This document shows, one piece after another, positions 43,771 through 52,884 of a stretch of DNA of 64,000 bases; positions within the stretch are counted from its first letter, which is position 1, and every line of letters starts with the position of its first letter. The translations under genes and the position numbers were made by a program. Origin of the DNA: CAMPJM01 sp964440915 (GTDB taxonomy: Bacteria; Bacteroidota; Bacteroidia; Cytophagales; Cyclobacteriaceae); contig CAYTTV010000015.1 of the NCBI GenBank assembly GCA_964440915.1, positions 1 through 64,000 of the forward strand, in the 5' to 3' direction. A model generated the notes under the pieces. It was not told where the DNA came from. It saw only the letters and a program-made list of their open reading frames with translations, and made no database searches.

Positions 43771-46700
43771 TTAATTTTTAGATGAGTTAAGATAGTACGC
43801 CAGTTGAAACTTCGCTTTTAAGTATTGGCTCAATGCTTCTTGAGCATCTACTTCTACTTCCACTGTTTCCTTTAAATTCTGGATAAAAGAGACGTAATCT
43901 ATAGCCCCTTCTTTGTAGGCAAGGATAGCGCCATTCCGTTGCTCGCGTACTAGAGGGAGGGCTTCACTTTCATAAAACTGCCAAGAAGCCAACCACTTCT
44001 GATATTCTTGCGCTAGCGAATAATATTCTGACCGGAACTCAAACTGGGCCTGTATATATGCTTGTTCGCTTATCTGATGTTGAATTTTTGCAGCTTGTGC
44101 TCTGCCCTGTTGGGGGAAAAAAAACAGAGGAATCGAAATACCTACCTGATATTGGTAATAACCGGAGTGACCTGCTATTTCCTGCGCTCCATATAGTGCA
44201 TTGAACTTGGGCAGAAAATCTGCTGTAGTGGTCTTTTTTTCCCCTTCAGCTACATTAACTCTCTGTTCTGCCATCTGTAAAAGAGGATGTTCGGTGGTTA
44301 TAGAATCCATCAGGGTCAATGGGCCTGTCAAAGATTCATTTATAAAAGCTGGAACAGTATACAATGTGTCGCTCACTAACCATAAATTGAGCCTGATCAG
44401 AACGCTTGCATAATCATACTCAGCTTGTTCCCGCTGCAGTGTAATTTGTTTCACCTGATTGCTTGCTGCCAGATAGGCCAACTTTGAAGTTTCTTCTACT
44501 TCGAAACGAATTTTTGCAGCTCGCTGAAAATCCTGATAAACAGAATCCAAACTTTCGTAAAGTTTCAGGTTCATTTTAGCAATATAAGTGGCAACATAAG
44601 CCTGTTTAACCTGCTGCCGAAGTTCCAATTCGTTCAGGGACAACGCAGCCTCGGCCAACGCTACTTTTTGATTTTGCAACTTCATTCGGGGTGCTATACC
44701 AAAAATATCAATGTTTTGTTGTTGCACCGCAATCGTGGTATAGACACCTTGCCCATTATTGCCAAGCTCTTCACCTCCTGTGTATATTTGGGTATTTCCA
44801 AGATCCCAGGCTGTCTTTTTTAGGGATTCTTGTTGCTCTATTGCTAATCTTGCAGATTTCAATTTGGGATAATTGGCTATAGCCTTGTTTACGGCTTCTT
44901 CCATGGTGATTTCAGGCAAGCTGTCATTTTGCTGTGCTTTTGCAGGAATTGCAGCAAAAACGCAAAGACCAAACGTTAGCATCGTAGCTATTGCTCCCTT
45001 TCCAATTGCTGGCCTAAAGGAACGCTTTTCTGTCCAGCGATAGAAAATAGGCAGAACAAATAGTGTAAGCAGCGTGGAAGTAATCATACCTCCAATCACC
45101 ACTGTAGCCAAAGGCTGTTGCACCTCAGCACCATCAGAAGTAGATAATGCCATGGGCATAAACCCAAAAATATCTGTCAGTGCTGTGAGCAAAATAGGCC
45201 TAATCCTACGCCTGGCACCCTGTTTTATACGTTCTCCTAAATCGACTACTCCTTCTTCCTTTAGCTCGTTCCATCCATTGATAAGTATCAATCCATTCAA
45301 GACGGCTATTCCAAAAAGGACAATAAAACCAATTCCTGCAGAAATACTAAAGGGCATGTCACGCAGCCAGAGAGAAAAAACACCCCCAATGGCAGCCAAC
45401 GGAATAGCCATATAAATCATGATAGTCTGTTTGAAAGAGCCTAAGGCAAAATATATCAGTATAAAAATCAATAATAATGCTACGGGCACGACCATTTGAA
45501 GCGTACTGGTCGCCCTTTCAAGGTTTTCGAAAGCACCTCCATAACGGATGTAATAGCCAGGAGGCAAATCTAGCTCTGATTGTAGTTTCTCTTGAATTTC
45601 CTGGACTAGTGATTTTATATCTCTCCCTCGCACATTGATCCCTACATAAGTCCTTCTGTTGGTGTTCTCTCTACTGATTTGCATCGGACCTGGTTCATAG
45701 CTTATATGAGCCACTTCTCTCAAAGGGATTTGAGTGCCATCTGGGATATTTATATAAAGGTTCTTCACATCATTTATCTGTGTGCGATAAACTGAGTCCA
45801 AACGAACGACCAGGTCAAATCGCCTTTCACCTTCAAAAATCACCCCTGCCTTACCTCCGGCAAACGCTATATCGATTACACTATTTATATAGTTGACATT
45901 TAAGCCGTATTGTGCCAACTTATCTCTATTGTAATGGATTGTCATCTGAGGCATTCCCGTTGTGGCTTCAACTTTCATATCGCCCACCCCTTCTATCGAA
46001 GATATAATCCTGCCCATTTCCTCTGCTTTGGCGGCCAAAACCTCTAGGTCTTCTCCGTAAAGCTTGACCGCAATATCCTCTCTGACCCCTGATATGAGCT
46101 CATTAAAGCGCATTTCAATAGGCTGTGAAAATTCATAACTTACCCCAGGTACCACACTTATTTTCTCTTTGATCTTTTCAATCAGCTCTTCTTTTGTTTT
46201 GGCTGAAACCCATTGGTCTTTAGGTTTGAGTATCACAAAACAATCTCCCATATCCATTGGCATAGGATCTGTAGGCACATCGGCTACCCCAAACCGGCTC
46301 ATGGCATGCTTTATTTCAGGAAAATTGTCGAGGAGAATCTTCTCAATCTGTGTGGAAGCCTTTATGCCTTCAGACAATGAACTGCCCGGCTTTAGAATAA
46401 TATGAAATGCAATATCCCCTTCATCCAGTTTAGGCATGAACTCAGCTCCCATCCTAATAAAAGTAAAAACAGCCAGGGCAAACAGAACAAGAGACGAAAC
46501 AATAATAATGGTAGCTCTTTTAAGTGCTGGAACCAAAGCTTTTACATACTTATCTTCTAGCCAAATGACAATTCTATCACCCCATGAGATTTTCTCTTTT
46601 TGCGGCACCCTGATAAACAAGCTTGAGATCATTGGAACGTAAGTGAGGGAAAGGATCATGGCCCCCATCATGGCAAACATAAATGTAAAAGCCATGGGTT

Positions 46701-48123
46701 TGAACATTTTACCTTCTACACCCTGCAGGAACAAGATAGGAATGAACACAATAAGAATGATGAGTTGGCCAAAGAAAGCAGTGTTCATCATCTTACTAGA
46801 GGCAATGTAGGTAGTTTCATCCCGTTCTTTGGCGTCTATCTTCTTTCCTTTAAGCATCCGCTGATAAAGGAAAAAAACCGTTCCTTCTACCACGATCAAC
46901 GCCCCATCTATAATGATTCCGAAGTCGATGGCGCCTAGACTCATCAGGTTTGCCCCGACATCAAAAATGTACATCATGATAAAGGCAAACAAAAGTGATA
47001 AAGGTATGGTAGAGGCCACAACAATGCCCCCTCGCCAGTTTCCCAATAGGAAAACCAACACAAAGATCACAATAAGTGCCCCTTCTATAAGATTGGTTTT
47101 AATGGTGCGAGTAGTTCTTTCTATCAATTCGCTACGATCAAGAAAGGGTTCGATACTGACTCCCTCTGGCAGTGACGTTTGAATCTGCGCTACCCGCTCC
47201 TTCACATTTTTAATTACCTCGTTCCCGTTGGCATCTTTCAACATCAATATAATACCCCCTACTGCCTCACCTTGCCCATCCATGGTAAAAGCTCCATACC
47301 TTACAGCACTACCAAACTGAACTTTTGCAACATCCTTTATGCGAATGGGAAGACCCCTTTCCGTTTTTACTACGATTTTTTCGATGTCCTCAATGCTACG
47401 TACCAGACCTTCTCCCCTGATAAAGTTGGCCATATGGTTTTTTTCGATATAGGCTCCCCCTGTATTCTGATTGTTCAGCTCAAGCGCTTTAAAAACATCA
47501 TTTATCGTCAAGCCAATGGCCTTTAGCACATCTGGAGAAACGGCCACTTCATACTGCTTTACATTGCCGCCAAAAGCATTCACCTCTACTACACCTGGCA
47601 CCATGGCCATTTGCCGATGCACAATCCAATCCTGTATAGTCCGAAGTTCCATAGGAGAGTATTTGTCTCGATATTCAGGATCAACCTGAAGGGCATATTG
47701 GTAAATTTCCCCAAGCCCCGTGGCAATTGGTCCCATGGTCACCTCCCCAAAACCTTCAGGAATCTTCTCCCTTACCTGAAAAAGCATTTCAGAGACAAGT
47801 TGTCTTGGGAGATAGGTACCCATATCTTCCTCAAAAACAATGGTTACGACCGAAAGCCCAAATCGTGATATTGAGCGTATCTCTACCACACCAGGAAGAT
47901 TGGCCATCGCGACTTCCACGGGATAGGTTACAAACTGTTCGATATCCTCAGTGCCAAGATTTGGAGCCTGAGTTATCACCTGCACCTGATTATTAGTAAT
48001 ATCCGGCTGTACATCAAGCGACACTTTGGTCATGCTCCATATGCCTCCTGCAATGAGCGCAATGGTGAAAAAGCTTATGACTAACTTATTCTTGATAGAA
48101 AAAGCAATGATGTTGTTGATCAT
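43771..48123 (-). CDS. Heavy-metal RND pump fused to TolC-type channel (CzcA-CzcC fusion)
   Basis: A 1450-residue fusion. Residues about 1-1040 form a CzcA/CusA-type RND proton antiporter with 12 membrane helices; HME-type motifs include DFGIIIDGALIVVEG in helix 4 and the N-terminal SLDVQPDITNNQVQV. Then comes a hydrophobic segment (about 1042-1061) ending in AKAQQN, like a signal peptide with a cleavage site. Residues about 1065-1450 are an outer-membrane-factor domain (EITMEEAVNKAI, YYQYQVGISIPLFF, EGAIDYVSFIQNL). The N-terminal half would sit in the inner membrane and the C-terminal half would become an outer-membrane channel. It would export divalent or monovalent metals; substrate choice is not settled by sequence. 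Confidence 0.93.
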   Translation of the reverse strand: MINNIIAFSIKNKLVISFFTIALIAGGIWSMTKVSLDVQPDITNNQVQVITQAPNLGTEDIEQFVTYPVEVAMANLPGVVEIRSISRFGLSVVTIVFEEDMGTYLPRQLVSEMLFQVREKIPEGFGEVTMGPIATGLGEIYQYALQVDPEYRDKYSPMELRTIQDWIVHRQMAMVPGVVEVNAFGGNVKQYEVAVSPDVLKAIGLTINDVFKALELNNQNTGGAYIEKNHMANFIRGEGLVRSIEDIEKIVVKTERGLPIRIKDVAKVQFGSAVRYGAFTMDGQGEAVGGIILMLKDANGNEVIKNVKERVAQIQTSLPEGVSIEPFLDRSELIERTTRTIKTNLIEGALIVIFVLVFLLGNWRGGIVVASTIPLSLLFAFIMMYIFDVGANLMSLGAIDFGIIIDGALIVVEGTVFFLYQRMLKGKKIDAKERDETTYIASSKMMNTAFFGQLIILIVFIPILFLQGVEGKMFKPMAFTFMFAMMGAMILSLTYVPMISSLFIRVPQKEKISWGDRIVIWLEDKYVKALVPALKRATIIIVSSLVLFALAVFTFIRMGAEFMPKLDEGDIAFHIILKPGSSLSEGIKASTQIEKILLDNFPEIKHAMSRFGVADVPTDPMPMDMGDCFVILKPKDQWVSAKTKEELIEKIKEKISVVPGVSYEFSQPIEMRFNELISGVREDIAVKLYGEDLEVLAAKAEEMGRIISSIEGVGDMKVEATTGMPQMTIHYNRDKLAQYGLNVNYINSVIDIAFAGGKAGVIFEGERRFDLVVRLDSVYRTQINDVKNLYINIPDGTQIPLREVAHISYEPGPMQISRENTNRRTYVGINVRGRDIKSLVQEIQEKLQSELDLPPGYYIRYGGAFENLERATSTLQMVVPVALLLIFILIYFALGSFKQTIMIYMAIPLAAIGGVFSLWLRDMPFSISAGIGFIVLFGIAVLNGLILINGWNELKEEGVVDLGERIKQGARRRIRPILLTALTDIFGFMPMALSTSDGAEVQQPLATVVIGGMITSTLLTLFVLPIFYRWTEKRSFRPAIGKGAIATMLTFGLCVFAAIPAKAQQNDSLPEITMEEAVNKAIANYPKLKSARLAIEQQESLKKTAWDLGNTQIYTGGEELGNNGQGVYTTIAVQQQNIDIFGIAPRMKLQNQKVALAEAALSLNELELRQQVKQAYVATYIAKMNLKLYESLDSVYQDFQRAAKIRFEVEETSKLAYLAASNQVKQITLQREQAEYDYASVLIRLNLWLVSDTLYTVPAFINESLTGPLTLMDSITTEHPLLQMAEQRVNVAEGEKKTTTADFLPKFNALYGAQEIAGHSGYYQYQVGISIPLFFFPQQGRAQAAKIQHQISEQAYIQAQFEFRSEYYSLAQEYQKWLASWQFYESEALPLVREQRNGAILAYKEGAIDYVSFIQNLKETVEVEVDAQEALSQYLKAKFQLAYYLNSSKN

Positions 48124-48368
48124 GAAAATAAATTTTATTCAACTTTAAATAAAAGATGGGAAAGGACAGGCCTATCCTGAATCAAGCGGACCAAGGTGCA
48201 TGAGTACTTCATAGAGATATTTGAATATACCTATATATCTGTATCGACTTTATAAGGACTTTTTGAATATGCGCTAGCGTTAGCCATAAACGATTGGGCT
48301 ATTATCCGTCAATTTAAAAATGACGAGAGAATCTTTTAAGCTAACTTGGCACTAGGTAGGTCTGCTTG

Positions 48369-48740
48369 TTATTGAAACAGTTTGAATTTGGCTTTCGGAG
48401 GTTGAAAAGGGGAATCTAAAAATTCGAAATAGCAGAATACGTTAAAGAAGGAGAAGTTGATTTGCATGGCCAGTCCTAGGTCCAACAACAATATGTGTTC
48501 TTCAGACAAATAAAATAAAGCTAAATGACTACAATGTTGGTTGCCATGGAATGGAAGGTTTTCGTGTTCAGGATCCTCATGTTGAGTCTGAATATCATTG
48601 TTTAGATAATGCTCTTCTAGAAATTCCCAAAAAGTGTTTTCGTTGTGCTCCTTATAATGGCTTAAAAGGTTGGGTATTTTTTGTATTTCACAGCCCAAAT
48701 CTATTCCCGGCAATATTCCTTTGGCCAAGAATAAAAACAT
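48369..48740 (-). CDS. Small His-rich envelope protein upstream of the metal efflux genes
   Basis: A protein of about 123 residues lying 245 bp upstream of the pump gene. After a hydrophobic N-terminus (MFLFLAKGILPGIDLG) it has HYKEHNENTFWEFLEEHYLN and HEDPEHENLPFHGNQHCSH, rich in His, Glu and one Cys, which suggests metal binding. It is similar in position and style to small proteins found beside Cus/Czc loci in Bacteroidota. The frame stays open upstream to 48908, but that part lacks coding character; the real start could be 48740 or a nearby GTG at 48764. Confidence 0.6.
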   Translation of the reverse strand: MFLFLAKGILPGIDLGCEIQKIPNLLSHYKEHNENTFWEFLEEHYLNNDIQTQHEDPEHENLPFHGNQHCSHLALFYLSEEHILLLDLGLAMQINFSFFNVFCYFEFLDSPFQPPKAKFKLFQ

Positions 48741-49010
48741 CAATATGGATGCAAATGGATTCACTTGGAGACAAATATAAGAAAAAAACAATGCAAGGCT
48801 GTTGCATTTTGAACTATCAGGGCAAAAGTTACTTTTAGATACCCCCTTGATCGGCTCATCCAAAAATACCGGCATGTATACAGAGCATTGTATGAATTCT
48901 TTGAACAAAGTAGCTTTCAGTTTGACGAAGCAGACAGAACCTTAACTCCTTATCTGAACGATACTCTGTATTGATGTTTAGCAATAGTTGTTCAATCACC
49001 CCAATTCCAC

Positions 49011-49976
49011 TTAAGTCAAGTTCCTTTTCTGTTTGAAAGCTAGAGATAGTGCTCCTGCTGTTACAATTATTGCAGCTCCAATGGCTATAAGTTTAGACTT
49101 TTGTTGCTTGCTTATAAGAGGAGGAAGAATTTTCACGCCACTTTGATCGGTAACGGCAGGCTGCCGAACATATCGCCCTTGAGAGGGCAAAGTAATGGTG
49201 TCGAAACCCAGGATCAGTTCATCTAGCTCTAATGTCAAGGTGGGATTTCGCATTGGGATCCCGTGGCCGCATGCTGCAAGGGTGGGTTTTAAGGAAGCTA
49301 ATAACTCAACAGATCTTCTGGCCGCATCCCAGTCACAGGTGAAATAGGCTGGAGGGCCATGCACCTTTTGCCTTTGGCTCAAAACTTCTGACAATGACTC
49401 TTGTTTTACAGTAACGAAGGCATCACCTGCTATGAGTGTCCCATCGGTCGGTCTAAAAAAAGAAACATGGCCGGGTGAATGGCCGGGCGTATGGTAGACT
49501 TTCCATTCGGGGAAGCCAGGAAGTGTATCTCCATCATATGATCTTAGGTTAAACCTTATATCGATAGGGTCATTCGGAAACATCCAAGACATGGCTGCCA
49601 TTGCACCTCCTCCTACCGTAGGGTCTGCGGGTGGGTAAGCTGAGAGGCCATTGAGATAGGGAAGTTCCAATAGATGCGCATACACCGGTACCTTCCAATG
49701 GGGCAATAAATTTTGAACAGCACCGATATGGTCAAAGTGGCCGTGGGTGAGAAAAATGGCTTCGGGAGGCCGGTCATAACCAAATTGTTTTCTAGCTGTT
49801 CTTAGGATCAAAGGAGAAGCTCCCCATAATCCTGCGTCAATAAGGGCCCATTTGCCATTGCGTTCGATAAAATAAACATTTACGAATAATGTTTTTAATC
49901 TAAAAACGCCTTCGGCAACAAACTCTAAATCTTCACTTTTAACCTTTTCAGGTGCTATTGTCATTTGTTCTTCCAT
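49011..49976 (-). CDS. MBL-fold metallo-hydrolase with C-terminal membrane anchor
   Basis: A 321-residue metallo-beta-lactamase-fold protein. Metal motifs are LTHGHFDHIGA (HxHxDH), YHTPGHSPGHVSF, LIAGDAFVT and CGHGIP. A C-terminal hydrophobic segment (about 300-315, LIAIGAAIIVTAGALSLAF) ends in basic residues, suggesting a tail anchor with the enzyme facing the cytoplasm. Substrate unknown; broad hydrolases of this kind act on esters, thioesters or lactones. It diverges from the monooxygenase gene. Confidence 0.88.
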   Translation of the reverse strand: MEEQMTIAPEKVKSEDLEFVAEGVFRLKTLFVNVYFIERNGKWALIDAGLWGASPLILRTARKQFGYDRPPEAIFLTHGHFDHIGAVQNLLPHWKVPVYAHLLELPYLNGLSAYPPADPTVGGGAMAAMSWMFPNDPIDIRFNLRSYDGDTLPGFPEWKVYHTPGHSPGHVSFFRPTDGTLIAGDAFVTVKQESLSEVLSQRQKVHGPPAYFTCDWDAARRSVELLASLKPTLAACGHGIPMRNPTLTLELDELILGFDTITLPSQGRYVRQPAVTDQSGVKILPPLISKQQKSKLIAIGAAIIVTAGALSLAFKQKRNLT

Positions 49977-50249
49977 GGTATATGTTATTTGAATGAACGT
50001 CTATTTTTCTAATCCAGGGCAGGATTTTGAGCTTGTGTTCCTTCCTCCTTCGACCATCCATTATTGCCTCTGCAATGGAGAAATTAATCCAGGGATCCCT
50101 TAAAGCTATTATATACTTCAACCAGTGGATTTTGAAAAAGTTAAAATTTCTGTTGGTATTGAGAGCAGTAAAGGCGCTAAATAAATACGTTCTATCGGGT
50201 ATTAGAACTTTTGTATAGGTTGCCCGTAAACCCATTCAAAAACATAAAA

Positions 50250-51290
50250 ATGGAAATAGGTGTAAGCATGTTTGCAGACCTGCCGGTAGATACTGCGACA
50301 GGAAAGTATAAATCTGCACAGGAGCGGTTACATGAGTTGATGGCTGAAATAAAGCTGGCCGATGAGGTGGGGTTGGATGTATTTGGGATTGGGGAGCATC
50401 ATCGGAGTGATTATGCTGTTTCTAGCCCTGAGATTATTTTGGCGGCGGCGGCAACAGTAACAAAGAACATAAAGCTATCGAGCGCAGTGACGGTGCTGAG
50501 CTCTTCGGACCCTGTTAAGATATACCAAAATTTTGCTACCGTAGACCTTTTGTCGAATGGAAGGATAGAGCTAATGGTGGGAAGGGGAAGTTTCATTGAA
50601 TCTTTTCCTCTATTTGGTTACGATCTTGCAGACTATGACAGGCTCTTTTCAGAAAAACTAGACTTGCTGCTTGAGATCAATAAAAATGAAGTGACCAACT
50701 GGAGCGGGTCTGTTCGGGCACCTCTTAAAAACCAAAGGGTATTGCCACGGGCCCAGAACGATGAATTGTCGATATGGATTGCTGTAGGAGGAACGCCTGC
50801 ATCGGTGCAACGGGCAGGCCGGCTGGGGCTGCCGCTGATGATTGCTATTATTGGAGGCTATCCAAGACAGTTCATGCCGCTATTTGACCTGTATAGAAGA
50901 GAATATGAACAGCATGGCCATGATATGAGCAAATTTCAGGTGGGGATTCACTCTCATACTTTGATAGGCGAAGATAGTCGGGCTGTGGCGGATCAATATT
51001 TTCCATACTACGCCGCACAAATGGACAGGATAGGAAGGGAAAGAGGATGGCCGCCCTTTAGCAGGCAGCAGTTTGAAATGGGACGAAGCCGTGAAGGGGC
51101 TTTGTTTGTGGGCAGTCCTTCGGAAATAGTCGACAAAATCCTTTATCAGCATGAGATGTTTGGGCTGTCTCGGTTTGTGGCACATATGGATGTAGGAGGC
51201 CCGCCGCACGCTTCAATCATGAAAGCGATTGAGCTTTTGGGCACAAAAATAGCGCCTGAGGTGAGGAAGGCAATAAAAGCATCCGAATAA
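50250..51290 (+). CDS. Luciferase-like (LLM-class) flavin-dependent oxidoreductase
   Basis: A 346-residue TIM-barrel flavoenzyme of the bacterial luciferase superfamily. It has EVGLDVFGIGEHHRSDYAVSSPE near the N-terminus, ITKNIKLSSAVTVLSSSDPV-like strands, LSNGRIELMVGRGSF and SPSEIVDKILYQHEMFG. It probably oxidises an unknown small molecule with FMNH2. The ATG at 50250 gives the family start MEIGVSMFAD. The gene is noticeably richer in G and C than its neighbours (runs like GGCGGCGGCGGC), which may mean recent acquisition. Confidence 0.9.
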   Translation: MEIGVSMFADLPVDTATGKYKSAQERLHELMAEIKLADEVGLDVFGIGEHHRSDYAVSSPEIILAAAATVTKNIKLSSAVTVLSSSDPVKIYQNFATVDLLSNGRIELMVGRGSFIESFPLFGYDLADYDRLFSEKLDLLLEINKNEVTNWSGSVRAPLKNQRVLPRAQNDELSIWIAVGGTPASVQRAGRLGLPLMIAIIGGYPRQFMPLFDLYRREYEQHGHDMSKFQVGIHSHTLIGEDSRAVADQYFPYYAAQMDRIGRERGWPPFSRQQFEMGRSREGALFVGSPSEIVDKILYQHEMFGLSRFVAHMDVGGPPHASIMKAIELLGTKIAPEVRKAIKASE

Positions 51291-51374
51291 ATAGCTGAAG
51301 CTGCCTATCGCATGGGCGGGTCGTTACTCCTCACGAGGACAGTTGCCGATAAGCAAGTAAAGAAGCCTGTTCGA

Positions 51375-51632
51375 TTAGATGATCAACCGATTGACCTTGT
51401 TGAGCAGGTGCTTCAATTCTATGGTTTTATGTACAACATTCATTAAGGCTTCCTGGCTTGGGTCAGCAGGCGAGAGCACCAATGCATCTAAGGACTTCTT
51501 CAATTGAAGTCGCTTGACATCAAGTATGTTGAGATAGCTGTAGTAGTGATATTTTAATCCGGCTGCAACTCTATCGGAAGCACCTTTTGCTGCCTCGATA
51601 TCTACATATAGGTTTTCTATGCTTCGGGTCAT
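51375..51632 (-). CDS. Small helical protein of unknown function
   Basis: An 85-residue cytoplasmic protein predicted to be nearly all helix (ENLYVDIEAAKGASDRVAAG, YLNILDVKRLQLKKSLDALV, VVHKTIELKHLLNKVNRL). No family recognised. It lies downstream of dps on the same strand but beyond the dps terminator. Confidence 0.6.
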   Translation of the reverse strand: MTRSIENLYVDIEAAKGASDRVAAGLKYHYYSYLNILDVKRLQLKKSLDALVLSPADPSQEALMNVVHKTIELKHLLNKVNRLII

Positions 51633-51684
51633 GATTGACTTAGTTTAAAAAATGAGACCGCGTAAAAAAATGATGCAATAAAAT

Positions 51685-51724
51685 ACTGAAAAGCAGCCTG
51701 CTCTTGCTCGCAGGCCTTTTCAGT
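51685..51724 (-). terminator. Hairpin terminator downstream of dps
   Basis: A long stem: ACTGAAAAG (51685-51693) with CTTTTCAGT (51716-51724), then GCCTGC with GCAGGC, with a 2-base bulge and an 8-base loop. It lies about 100 bp after the dps stop on the minus strand, where a T-rich stretch follows. Confidence 0.6.
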
Positions 51725-51820
51725 GTCTAATCTAAGGTATTAATAAAGTTGAGCTAAGTTTTGATCATGGCCTATGAAAAATTGTACTGACTTAGCTCAA
51801 CCTGAATACTGATGGTGCAA

Positions 51821-52321
51821 TTACGCATGAGCTTCTTCAAGCTCTACAGGGCTATATTTTTTCAACCAGGCGGTGAGCATCCAACAAGTTTTTTCATGCT
51901 CGCCAATAAATCCACCGATCATATCTACCGTACCTTCGTCCTCTGCATCGCTGGCCAACTCGATCACCACTCTTTCTAGCTTGATAAGCTCTGAATAATC
52001 CTTCAACGTCTCTTTTACCATCTGCGCATCTTTTAGGTTTTCAGGGCTTGGTTTGATCGTTGAATTCTCTAAGTAATCTGCCAATTGGCTAAAAGGCTGC
52101 CCTTGTAGTGTAAGGATACGCTCCGCTATGTCATCTATTTTAGCATTGGCATCATTGTAAAACTCTTCAAACTTATCGTGCAAAACGAAAAACTGGTTAC
52201 TTTTCAAGTTCCAGTGGAAATTTCTTAACTTCTGATAGTGTAAATGGTAAGAAGAAAGAAGTTCATTTAACTTCTTAACTGTTTTTTCAACCTTTTTTTT
52301 ATCTAATCCTAAGTAATCCAT
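51821..52321 (-). CDS. dps: Dps-family ferritin-like DNA-protection protein
   Basis: A 166-residue four-helix-bundle protein. The ferroxidase-site signature RNFHWNLKSNQFFVLHDKFEEFYNDANAKIDDIAERI is split here by the N-H-W and D/E ligands; FIGEHEKTCWML is near the end. It oxidises and stores iron and shields DNA under oxidative stress or starvation. Start ATG at 52321 was preferred over 52348, which would add nine residues. Followed by its own hairpin terminator. Confidence 0.92.
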   Translation of the reverse strand: MDYLGLDKKKVEKTVKKLNELLSSYHLHYQKLRNFHWNLKSNQFFVLHDKFEEFYNDANAKIDDIAERILTLQGQPFSQLADYLENSTIKPSPENLKDAQMVKETLKDYSELIKLERVVIELASDAEDEGTVDMIGGFIGEHEKTCWMLTAWLKKYSPVELEEAHA

Positions 52322-52450
52322 TGTATAGTTATTTTTAATGTTCAACACTTTAATATATACGATTTTTGGCCGGAAAAGTTATTTTAAAGGCATTCCAATA
52401 AGTAAATCTTAGTTAAGGAAGTGGACAAAAACAGATTGGCAGCTATATAA

Positions 52451-52489
52451 ACAAAAGAGGGAAGCCATTTATCCGCTTCCCTCTTTTGT
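52451..52489. terminator. Strong bidirectional hairpin terminator
   Basis: A perfect 15-bp stem, ACAAAAGAGGGAAGC (52451-52465) with GCTTCCCTCTTTTGT (52475-52489), and a 9-base loop, with T/A tails on both strands. It ends the leftward SUI1-type gene, whose stop is 24 bp away. Confidence 0.85.
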
Positions 52490-52512
52490 AAAACTCTTAA
52501 TCAAGTTGATAA

Positions 52513-52857
52513 TCAAATTTTCTTTGCCTTATACCCCTTGTCTAACAGCCAGCCATGCACGACTTCCCTACAATCTCCTTGGATTATAATCTCCCCGTCT
52601 TTTACGCTTCCGCCAGTGCCGCATCTGGTTTTGAGTTCCTTTCCTAGGTCTTTGAGATCTTCCTCCTGCCCTACAAAACCCGTAACCAAAGTAACTCGTT
52701 TTCCTGCTCTTTGCTTTTTATCTAGCAACACCCGTAGATTCTGTTGCTGTGGCGGCAGGGTTTCGGCAAAATCCTCTTCTCCACTGGTATATTCAAAATC
52801 ATCACTTGTGGAATATACTACCCCTTCCCTATTTTTCCAGTTATTTTTCTTCGCCAT
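52513..52857 (-). CDS. SUI1/eIF1-like translation factor (YciH family)
   Basis: A 114-residue protein with a C-terminal SUI1 domain: KRVTLVTGFVGQEEDLKDLG, LKTRCGTGGSVKDGEIIIQG and DCREVVHGWLLDKGYKAK. The bacterial YciH homologue influences start-codon choice. The N-terminal 40 residues are charged and probably flexible. It follows the universal stress gene by 27 bp. Confidence 0.93.
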   Translation of the reverse strand: MAKKNNWKNREGVVYSTSDDFEYTSGEEDFAETLPPQQQNLRVLLDKKQRAGKRVTLVTGFVGQEEDLKDLGKELKTRCGTGGSVKDGEIIIQGDCREVVHGWLLDKGYKAKKI

Positions 52858-52884
52858 TTTCTCCTACTTTAATGCCTCGATTTT

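Noticed and set aside
45074..47996. Plus-strand frames inside the RND pump gene
   Set aside because: They are antisense shadows of the strongly conserved CzcA sequence.
48741..48908. Extended N-terminus of the His-rich protein
   Set aside because: The extra 56 residues are Cys- and Phe-rich and lack codon character; the frame is open by chance.
49948..50235. Frames on both strands between the MBL and LLM genes
   Set aside because: They overlap the gene starts and show no conserved pattern; the region is the divergent promoter region.
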